Position numbers and translations under genes: made by a program. Under the pieces are notes generated by a model, which had not been told where the DNA came from, did no database searches, and was given only the letters and a program-made list of their open reading frames with translations. Of a stretch of 29,262 nucleotides of DNA, positions 23,571 through 29,262 are shown in pieces (position 1 is the first letter of the stretch; each line of letters opens with the position of its first letter). The stretch lies in IMG/VR virus record IMGVR_UViG_3300032053_008027, positions 1 to 29,262 of that record; one strand, 5' to 3'. The DNA comes from a virus.

Positions 23571-23800
23571 TACAGGAATTAAAGCGGAAAAAAATAACAC
23601 TGACAGACTTACAAACAAAAAAAAGCAGATTTGAAGGTCAATATGATCAGCTGCTGAAAGATTTGCAAACGAAGTTTGGAGTAACATCCTTAGAAGAAGC
23701 TAAGGATATGCTAATAAAGCTTGATGCAGAATCAGCCGCGGTATCGTCAGAAGCAGAACTTCTTATTTCAAAATTGGATGCTATTTTAAATGCAAACTGA
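23561..23800 (+). CDS. Small coiled-coil protein of the split Rad50 locus
   Basis: 79 residues from GTG, overlapping the end of the Mre11-like gene by 10 bases and the next gene's start by 11. It is almost entirely charged heptad-type helix (ELKRKKITLTDLQTKKSRFEGQYDQLLKDL..SLEEAKDMLIKLDAESAAVSSEAELLISKLDA). It may be the detached descending arm of Rad50, bridging the zinc-hook half and the C-terminal ATPase half. That role is inferred from position and heptads. Confidence 0.65.
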   Translation: MDLVQELKRKKITLTDLQTKKSRFEGQYDQLLKDLQTKFGVTSLEEAKDMLIKLDAESAAVSSEAELLISKLDAILNAN

Positions 23801-24410
23801 CATTAAGAAATACGAAGATTTCCTATATACAAATAAATTGAAACGAGAATTGCTGTCGAAAAATATAGCAACAGCAGAAGCTAATACTGTTGTATATAGC
23901 GAAAAGGCTGCTAATTTTATCGAGGCTCGCGACATATTTTCCATAGTAGGAACACTTGTACAGCAAGAAACAAAATCAGTAATACAAGACTTGGTAACAT
24001 TGGCACTATCATCTGTGTTTGGTCCTGAATATGCTTTCGAATTAGAAGATAAGATTTCTAGAAACAAACCTGAAACCTATATGCATATCGTTATCAATGG
24101 CGAAAAATATAGCATGGAAGACGATTTAGGTGGTGGAATAGTAGATGTAACATCTTTCGCACTGCGTGTTGTTTTATGGGCCTTAACAACTCCCAGGACT
24201 GCCGCCACGATCATCCTTGATGAGCCAGGTAAGTTCATCTCAAAAGATAAGCTATCTTTATTCGGTACTATGATTCAGACCCTGGCGGACATGTTGGAAA
24301 TACAATTCATAATAGTGACGCATGAAGATCAGTTAGTAGAAACTACAGAGATTGGATACATAGTAAAACAAACGGATGGCATAAGCGCGGTGGAATCTAT
24401 ATACAAATGA
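23790..24410 (+). CDS. Rad50/SbcC-like ATPase, C-terminal half
   Basis: 206 residues. A helical start (about 1-60) leads into the second half of an ABC/SMC head. The signature-like segment YSMEDDLGGGIVDVTSFALRV is followed by Walker B AATIILDEPGKFIS and the switch FIIVTHEDQLVE with its His. There is no P-loop, so it needs the N-terminal half (21527-22621) to make an ATP site. This gives a Rad50 split into two chains, with a coiled-coil gene and Mre11 in between. Gene order and overlaps suggest co-translation of the complex. Confidence 0.85.
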   Translation: MQTDIKKYEDFLYTNKLKRELLSKNIATAEANTVVYSEKAANFIEARDIFSIVGTLVQQETKSVIQDLVTLALSSVFGPEYAFELEDKISRNKPETYMHIVINGEKYSMEDDLGGGIVDVTSFALRVVLWALTTPRTAATIILDEPGKFISKDKLSLFGTMIQTLADMLEIQFIIVTHEDQLVETTEIGYIVKQTDGISAVESIYK

Positions 24411-24718
24411 CAAGCAAACCAAAACAATTAGAAATATCAAAATGGATGCTGCTTAGATGCTACTACGATATGATGGGTTTGTATTGTATCGAATTTGAGA
24501 GTCCTGATAGATTTTCAGCTGAGTATAGAGAACATCCAGAAGATGTTAGTCACCTAATTGGCATTCCTATTTATTGTAAAACAGATGAAGGCGAAAGCAG
24601 ATGTGGTGTGCGTGTAATATTAGAAGGCGATAAAGAAATACTAGAAACAGTTCTGAGGTTAATAAAGAATAATGCAAAACATAAAAAAGTGTTTAGGAAT
24701 AGACCTAAGCATAAATAG
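24407..24718 (+). CDS. Conserved small protein, unknown function
   Basis: 103 residues, start overlapping the Rad50-C stop (ATGA). Mixed alpha/beta prediction with a basic end (KHKKVFRNRPKHK). No motif recognised. Its last 47 bases overlap the start of the RuvC-like gene in another frame, an unusually long overlap for this region, so either gene's boundary may be misjudged; both frames otherwise look coding. Confidence 0.6.
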   Translation: MTSKPKQLEISKWMLLRCYYDMMGLYCIEFESPDRFSAEYREHPEDVSHLIGIPIYCKTDEGESRCGVRVILEGDKEILETVLRLIKNNAKHKKVFRNRPKHK

Positions 24719-25526
24719 TCCTGGTTTGGTGGCGTTAGATTTAGAATCTGGCGCTATTATAAAGTGGGGCTACTTGACAGCACTAAAGAAATTCATGCTT
24801 GAAACTTCAAATACCTCTATACATGTATGCGAATATAGAGACATGAAAAAATCAAAGGATGAAGAAACTAGTCCAGATCTATTTTCCATCAAGAAGAAAG
24901 CATTTCTAGTAGATTTTGTAGGAAAAGTAATAGATTCGCTATTATTTCATGCTCCATTAGTACCTGCTAAAATACAAGAGCAAGATGATCTGATAATAAA
25001 ATATTTAGGCGGAAAACCAAACGAATATTTAGCGGTAGCAATGGAAGGTTACGCATATGGAGCATCGAATTCAAGCTGCGTATTCGATTTGGCAGAAATA
25101 GGTGGATATATAAAACTACAATTATGGAAACGCGGTATTCCGCTAAGAATGTATGATCCATTAAGCGTGAAACTGTGGGCCACAAATCATGGTCATGCTA
25201 AAAAGTTTGAAATGGTAAACGCAGCAAGAGAACTGGGATTTGATATACCCGAAGATTTATTCGCATCAGGTTCAAAGATGAAAGTTCCAATGTATGATGG
25301 AGAAACATTAAGAGAAAAGGATTTAACAGGACCTGGTACAGATGTTGCAGATGCCTTTCATATAGCATCAATGCTGCGTACAGAAATACTAGTACGAAAT
25401 GGAGTAATTAAATTAGAAGATCTTACAGAAAAACAGCGGCGCGTATTTTTACGCACAACTACACATAGTCCAATAAATTTGCTGGCGCAGAATTTTATAA
25501 TCAATGAGGAAACTACAAAATGCTAA
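24672..25526 (+). CDS. RuvC-like Holliday junction resolvase (RNase H fold)
   Basis: 284 residues. The four acidic residues of the RuvC-like fold are placed as expected: D11 in GIDLSINSPG, E125 in VAMEGYAYGASNS, and D224/D227 in GTDVADAFHIA. The segment IGGYIKLQLWKRGIPL is the usual helix and strand between them. An insert at 40-115 makes it longer than bacterial RuvC (about 170 residues), as in resolvase-like proteins of large phages. It should cut branched DNA before packaging, in line with the recombination genes upstream and terminase downstream. Confidence 0.8.
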   Translation: MQNIKKCLGIDLSINSPGLVALDLESGAIIKWGYLTALKKFMLETSNTSIHVCEYRDMKKSKDEETSPDLFSIKKKAFLVDFVGKVIDSLLFHAPLVPAKIQEQDDLIIKYLGGKPNEYLAVAMEGYAYGASNSSCVFDLAEIGGYIKLQLWKRGIPLRMYDPLSVKLWATNHGHAKKFEMVNAARELGFDIPEDLFASGSKMKVPMYDGETLREKDLTGPGTDVADAFHIASMLRTEILVRNGVIKLEDLTEKQRRVFLRTTTHSPINLLAQNFIINEETTKC

Positions 25527-25810
25527 TACTTACTAGAAATGCCGGTGAATCTATAGATTTTAAATCTAATGTAAAAGAACTAAAATTATACGTATCTACA
25601 ATAGCAAATAGAAAAGCAAAACTAGAGATAGTAAATGAAATTAACTTTCTATTTTCTGTTATCGGTGGAAAAGATACCACTATATTTTTAGGCGGTATAG
25701 GAGATGTTAAAATAGTCATCATCAATGTTACTAATAATTCAGTGTGTTTAGGAATTGAAGCACCTAAGAATGTTAATATAAAAAGAACAGAAATCATCAA
25801 TAAAAGGTAA
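25520..25810 (+). CDS. CsrA-like RNA-binding regulator with internal duplication
   Basis: 96 residues, against about 60 for CsrA. The start MLILTRNAGES is the CsrA first strand with Leu4 and Arg6. The end GDVKIVIINVTNNSVCLGIEAPKNVNIKRTEI gives the usual strands, the 'GI.APK.V' block and R89/I92 at the RNA-binding positions. Between them lie about 45 extra residues (KELKLYVSTIANRKAKLEIVNE..) that look like a second, degenerate copy of the strand 2-3 hairpin. CsrA dimers bind GGA in mRNA leaders and repress or stabilise host transcripts, so a phage version could reprogram host carbon flux or phage mRNAs. It overlaps the RuvC-like stop by seven bases. Confidence 0.75.
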   Translation: MLILTRNAGESIDFKSNVKELKLYVSTIANRKAKLEIVNEINFLFSVIGGKDTTIFLGGIGDVKIVIINVTNNSVCLGIEAPKNVNIKRTEIINKR

Positions 25811-25814
25811 ACTA

Positions 25815-26189
25815 ATGTTTAAACAACCAGATAATCTCACTCCATTCCATGATCCTAGTACAAAAGAGCTTATATGGAAATATAGACCGCTGAATGATTT
25901 TGCTTTTATATTTCCAATACTTAAAGAGACCATCAAGAAAAAATCAATAATAGAAATACCTGAACATTTAAAAAAATCAGTGTTGAGTGACTATGGCATA
26001 GTCTTAGCAATAGGTCCTGGTTGGTATGATAAAAGAAACAAATTTCATTCTACAGATATGATAAAACCAGGTATGAAGGTGCTGTATGATAAGACAGTTC
26101 CTTGGGATATAAAAATTAAAGGTCTAGATGGAACAACATACAGAATCATGATGTGCACGTACAAAGACATAAAAGGAATAGTCGATTGA
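25815..26189 (+). CDS. GroES/gp31-like co-chaperonin
   Basis: 124 residues. After about 22 extra N-terminal residues the GroES plan is clear: RPLNDFAFIFPI (core strand), a mobile-loop-like KKKSIIEIPEHLKK, then GIVLAIGPGWYDKRNKFHSTDMIKPGMKVLYDKTVPWDIKIKG and the final YRIMMCTYKDIKGIV. All landmarks (VLAxGPG, DxxKPGxxVLY, KIxG..Y) match. It would cap host GroEL to fold large phage proteins such as the capsid, as T4 gp31 does. It stands next to terminase genes, at the start of the morphogenesis region. Confidence 0.85.
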   Translation: MFKQPDNLTPFHDPSTKELIWKYRPLNDFAFIFPILKETIKKKSIIEIPEHLKKSVLSDYGIVLAIGPGWYDKRNKFHSTDMIKPGMKVLYDKTVPWDIKIKGLDGTTYRIMMCTYKDIKGIVD

Positions 26190-26848
26190 TGAATATAGAA
26201 AAATTCAAAACAGAAGAAAAAGTCAGGTTAGCATTACTGCATCATAGAGGAGACGTAACAAAAGTAGCAGCAGAATTATCGATGGATTTGGCATACGTAA
26301 AAAAATGCGCCACCAAATTCGCTACAAGACAAAAGCGCGATATTGATAGATTAGTTGCCAATGATATTATGATGCATGTGCTTCTTAACGTGGATCAGCG
26401 CTATAGATACATAAAAGATAGTTTGGATAGTTTACGCGCAAAAGAATCATCAGAAGTATCTGGCTGCTGCGGATATGTGATGTATACCAAAGACGATAAA
26501 CTAACTTGCGGCAAATGTAATGAAGCAGTAAAGACAACGAAAGTATTAACCCATACTGGTATTCATGCTATAATGCTTGACTACTTACGCGAATTAAGGG
26601 ATGATGATAGGATAATAGTAGATTTCGCAGATAAGATGGGATTTACAAATAAAATCGCACCAGTTCCTGGGACTATTATAAAGAATGATATAATGGTTAT
26701 CGGAGATTCTCCTGAGGGTAGGGCGATAATAGGTAAGGCTACTGGCATGATGCCGATGGAAAGAGAAAAACTTAGAAAAGATTTAGAGCGACACATTATT
26801 TCGGCGGATGTCATAGATACGAAAAATGAAGAAAAACCCTCAACATAA
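26189..26848 (+). CDS. Probable terminase small subunit
   Basis: 219 residues from ATG at 26189 (one base into the GroES-like stop); an in-frame GTG 12 codons earlier is less likely. Residues 12-45 form a helix-turn-helix (LALLHHRGDVTKVAAELSMDLAYVKKCATKF) of the kind seen in small terminase subunits. C93/C94 and C107/C110 (LTCGKC) suggest a zinc site. Assignment rests on this HTH and the position directly before the large subunit, which it overlaps by 23 bases. A regulatory DNA-binding protein is the alternative. Confidence 0.55.
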   Translation: MNIEKFKTEEKVRLALLHHRGDVTKVAAELSMDLAYVKKCATKFATRQKRDIDRLVANDIMMHVLLNVDQRYRYIKDSLDSLRAKESSEVSGCCGYVMYTKDDKLTCGKCNEAVKTTKVLTHTGIHAIMLDYLRELRDDDRIIVDFADKMGFTNKIAPVPGTIIKNDIMVIGDSPEGRAIIGKATGMMPMEREKLRKDLERHIISADVIDTKNEEKPST

Positions 26849-28751
26849 GATTAATACATATCTAGATTCATTATATAAATTGGATTATAAAGAACGTCCA
26901 GTTTCTGTAGAAACATTCATATGCGATAGAGAATTTCTTGGAAATGTTACTGACTGCGGAAAATCTGTATATCCCGTTTGGATAAAAATGCTGCAAAACA
27001 TTTTCGATGAACCTAGCAAATATCTTATAGTACTTACAGGATCAATAAGAACAGGCAAAACAAAAACCGCCATAAAAGGTTTGTTATACTTAACGCATAG
27101 GATATTATGCCTGCGCGATCCATGGAAATTCTTCAACTTAGAAGCAGGCGGAAAATTAGCCTTAATGTTTTTCAGTCTTACGAAATCATTAGGAGCAAGC
27201 AAGGGTTTTAATCTATTCAATAGCTATATGATGGAATCTCCTTGGTTTACTAGTCGTGGTATTATACATAAAAGCGCACAATCTCCGTGGCTAGAATTTC
27301 CTTTGATAGATTATAAAATAGGATCTCCTTACGTTAAAGGATTCGGAGGTCTTGGTGAGGATATCATCGGAGGAATGATGGATGAAATAGATTCACCAAA
27401 TGAATCTGTCGGTCATAAACAAAGAATTATTCAGGCATATGATGCGGCTGTTAGACGGCATATGAGCAATTTCGTTTTGAACGGTGAATCTTTTGGTAAA
27501 TTTTTCTTGGTATCATCAAAGCAGGAAGAGCTTTCATTTTTAAATACCTTCGTTGAAAGTAAGAAAAACGATCCGGCGGTATTTGTATTTGACGAGCCTA
27601 TTTGGAAAGTTAGACCTAGAACAAATTATTGCGGTACCATGTTTGAAATAAATGTAGGCGATGTTTATAGAGCACCAAAAATAATAAAAACAACAGAAGA
27701 TAAGGCTGACGCAGTAAAAGAAAATTTTCAGATAGTGGAAATACCAATAGAATATAGAACAGACTTTGAAAATGATATAGTAGGAGCACTGAGAGATCTG
27801 GCAGGTATTTCTGTTCATGGATCTAGAAAATCAAAGCTATTTACATCAGAACGGCTGCTTCTTGATTGCTACGATGATACAAAAATAGATCCCATTTCTC
27901 AGCCTATTATAGTATTAGGATTGAAAAGCGATTTAGACCTAATGCAATTTATAAATCTATCTCGCCTTAGAATACCCAAGAACGTTCCAAGATTTTTGCA
28001 TTATGATATATCATATTCAGGGGATGGTGACGCGTTATCCCTAGCTTCGTCAGCTATAAAAGGATGGACTAAGTCTAATGTAATGAAGGAAGACGGTACG
28101 TTTGAAACCAGAAGTGTCCCCATAATAGAAACTGATTTCGCCATAAGATGCACAGCAAAACCTGGAGATCAGGTACCACTGTTTGCCATTAGGAAGTTCA
28201 TCTTAGATTTAAGAACTGCTGGATTAAGAATATTCAACCTAACTGCGGATTTAAGATTATTGAGTACTGATACTATTCAGGTATTATCTAGATCTGGTAT
28301 TAATTGTGATTATTTATCTGTAGATAAATCCGTAGATCCATATCTAGAATTTAGAAATCTAGTAAATGAAAAACGCTGGGTATGTCACAAGCAGGCTACA
28401 CTGCATTTCGAACTGGTAAATTTGGAATATAACAGAGATCTTAATAAGATAGATCATCCGGATAAAGTGAAGGACGTTGAAATATTACAGTCTGGAGAAG
28501 TGCGCGATATAGTAGTATTGGGTTCGAAAGACGTATCCGATGCGGTGGTAGGCTCTGTATTCGGAGCCTTGACATCCAACAAGATTCCGATGGATGTAGA
28601 AAAAATGCGTGAGTTTTTTAGTAAAACATCTAAAAAAGCAGAAGTACGCGAAGATATCGCAAGGACGTTTACGGATAGAGTTCTTCCAAAAGACTCTACC
28701 ATATTAGATAAAAACAAAGCTATGTCTGATCTGTTTAAAAAGCTGAGGTAA
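26826..28751 (+). CDS. Terminase large subunit
   Basis: 641 residues. ATPase: Walker A TGSIRTGKT (71-79), Walker B GGMMDEID (D186, E187) and the coupling motif region LVSSK (229-232). The RNase H-like nuclease has D393 in FLHYDISYSGDGDAL, D475 in NLTADLRLL and D572 in KDVSDAVVGS. All catalytic positions are kept, and the length fits the family. It packages DNA into proheads and cuts concatemers. The N-terminal overlap with the probable small subunit and the presence of the RuvC-like and GroES-like genes upstream mark the start of the packaging/morphogenesis module. Confidence 0.93.
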   Translation: MKKNPQHKINTYLDSLYKLDYKERPVSVETFICDREFLGNVTDCGKSVYPVWIKMLQNIFDEPSKYLIVLTGSIRTGKTKTAIKGLLYLTHRILCLRDPWKFFNLEAGGKLALMFFSLTKSLGASKGFNLFNSYMMESPWFTSRGIIHKSAQSPWLEFPLIDYKIGSPYVKGFGGLGEDIIGGMMDEIDSPNESVGHKQRIIQAYDAAVRRHMSNFVLNGESFGKFFLVSSKQEELSFLNTFVESKKNDPAVFVFDEPIWKVRPRTNYCGTMFEINVGDVYRAPKIIKTTEDKADAVKENFQIVEIPIEYRTDFENDIVGALRDLAGISVHGSRKSKLFTSERLLLDCYDDTKIDPISQPIIVLGLKSDLDLMQFINLSRLRIPKNVPRFLHYDISYSGDGDALSLASSAIKGWTKSNVMKEDGTFETRSVPIIETDFAIRCTAKPGDQVPLFAIRKFILDLRTAGLRIFNLTADLRLLSTDTIQVLSRSGINCDYLSVDKSVDPYLEFRNLVNEKRWVCHKQATLHFELVNLEYNRDLNKIDHPDKVKDVEILQSGEVRDIVVLGSKDVSDAVVGSVFGALTSNKIPMDVEKMREFFSKTSKKAEVREDIARTFTDRVLPKDSTILDKNKAMSDLFKKLR

Positions 28752-28753
28752 TT

Positions 28754-28999
28754 ATGGCAAAATGTAGTCACTGCGGAGAAACTAAGGCAGCAAAATTCAA
28801 TAAGAACTGTAAATACACCTGTAAAGTATGCCACAAGATACAGGGATTTGACAACTATGTTAAGAATAAAAAGCTGCATTTAGATTTTCTAATAGCAGAA
28901 GTGCGGTCTAATGATACAATAGCTCGTAGAGCTATTAATGATAAGCTACAACGAAAAATAGAAAGAATACAGCGGAGTTTAGCTCTCAATGGAGTATAA
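28754..28999 (+). CDS. Small zinc-ribbon protein, unknown function
   Basis: 81 residues, two bases after the terminase stop, with GAGG just before. The N-terminal 30 residues contain CSHC and CKVC with a further C at 19 (zinc ribbon). The rest is a basic helix (IARRAINDKLQRKIERIQRSL). No family recognised; nucleic-acid binding is likely from the ribbon and charge. Confidence 0.65.
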   Translation: MAKCSHCGETKAAKFNKNCKYTCKVCHKIQGFDNYVKNKKLHLDFLIAEVRSNDTIARRAINDKLQRKIERIQRSLALNGV

Positions 29000-29105
29000 A
29001 CATAGTACCGCAGTAATATCATACCTGCTTCTAGCAATTATCGGTGCGATATGTTTTACATTGCTATTTCTTTTAGGTGATTACATTGCTATTTCTTTTA
29101 GGTGA
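28989..29105 (+). CDS. Small membrane protein, C-terminus altered by a tandem duplication
   Basis: 38 residues, starting inside the preceding gene (11-base overlap, GGAG not present). A single hydrophobic helix (AVISYLLLAIIGAICFTLLFLLG) spans most of it. The last codons lie in a 25-base tandem duplication whose length is not a multiple of three. The second copy is therefore read in a new frame and ends in TGA. Without the duplication the frame would run on into the next gene's sequence. It could be a small phage membrane effector, but the evidence is only the hydrophobic stretch. Confidence 0.4.
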   Translation: MEYKHSTAVISYLLLAIIGAICFTLLFLLGDYIAISFR

Positions 29106-29110
29106 TTACA
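29056..29110. repeat. 25-bp tandem duplication
   Basis: Copies at 29056-29080 and 29081-29105 are identical (TTACATTGC..TTTTAGGTGA), followed by five more bases of a third copy. It falls at the end of the small membrane ORF. Replication slippage is the likely origin. Confidence 0.9.
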
Positions 29111-29152
29111 TAACTAGTTTGCAACTATTAAATACACAAAAAGGAACGTCTC

Positions 29153-29262
29153 ATGGAAGAGCGCCAAAAAGCATTACGACCATTAGTAACAAAATTTCAA
29201 GAAACAAAGGATGCTGCCATTTTTAATGGTATTTTGGCTAGAGTAGACAATCTCATACTGTA
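29153..29262 (+). CDS. Start of a gene cut by the window edge
   Basis: 36 codons are visible from ATG at 29153, with AAGGA about eight bases upstream. The frame is open to the end. The sequence ERQKALRPLVTKFQETKDAAIFNGILARVDNLIL faintly resembles the first helices of sigma-70-type proteins, but too little is visible for a name. The 47-base gap before it holds no gene. Confidence 0.55.
   Translation, partial: MEERQKALRPLVTKFQETKDAAIFNGILARVDNLIL

Noticed and set aside
27540-27818. Leftward frame inside the terminase gene
   Set aside because: Opposite a complete terminase with all catalytic residues; no start signal.
1-29262. Temperate-phage features (integrase, repressor, attachment site)
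   Set aside because: None found; the gene content fits a virulent phage, although only part of the genome is visible.

Overview
The window is a piece of a large, AT-rich double-stranded DNA bacteriophage genome, probably a virulent tailed phage. It carries a terminase large subunit, a full phage replisome, phage recombination genes and phage accessory proteins, packed tightly with many ATGA/TAATG overlaps. I see no integrase, no rRNA and no convincing tRNA. Strong GGAG-type ribosome binding sites and sigma70-like -10/-35 boxes fit a bacterial host with ordinary translation signals. The CsrA-like and GroES-like genes show which host machinery the phage touches, but they do not identify the host.

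Layout. (1) 1-3741, leftward: a window-truncated methyltransferase/glycosyltransferase fusion, a zinc-ribbon protein, a small secreted protein and a DUF932 protein. A non-coding stretch (1909-2283) and the neighbouring leaders hold three copies of a palindromic promoter-like element, and a tRNA-like remnant lies between two of them. (2) 3847-9513, leftward: a replication operon read in the order winged-helix initiator-like protein, DnaB-like helicase, SNF2-like helicase, DnaG-like primase, cyclic-phosphate-processing receiver (cREC) protein and sigma-like factor. (3) 9622-18644, rightward: nucleotide and DNA-modification genes. These are a MazG-like pyrophosphohydrolase, a GT-B glycosyltransferase, a UDG-superfamily protein, an FkbM methyltransferase, a radical SAM protein, a uL29-like protein, dCMP deaminase, a thymidylate-synthase-family enzyme with the dCMP-type Asp, and a UDG-domain/DNA polymerase A fusion. 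(4) 18691-25526: single-strand binding protein (gp32-type zinc site), RecA-like recombinase, a split Rad50 with Mre11 between the halves, and a RuvC-like resolvase. (5) 25520-29262: CsrA-like and GroES-like host-modulating proteins, a probable small terminase subunit, the large terminase subunit and small genes leading into the next module.

How it may work together. The enzymes between about 10.1 and 18.6 kb look like a T4-style scheme of base replacement: a dCMP-specific TS-fold enzyme (hydroxymethylase-like) beside dCMP deaminase, a MazG-type house-cleaning enzyme, and sugar- and methyl-transferring enzymes that could decorate the base, polymerised by a DNA polymerase that carries its own uracil-DNA-glycosylase-like domain. 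This is an inference from gene content. The most unusual single genes are the CsrA with an internal duplication, the uL29-like ribosomal protein, the split Rad50, the UDG-polymerase fusion, the radical SAM/FkbM pair in a visibly AT-richer island, and a MazG gene that seems to start at ATT immediately after an in-frame stop.
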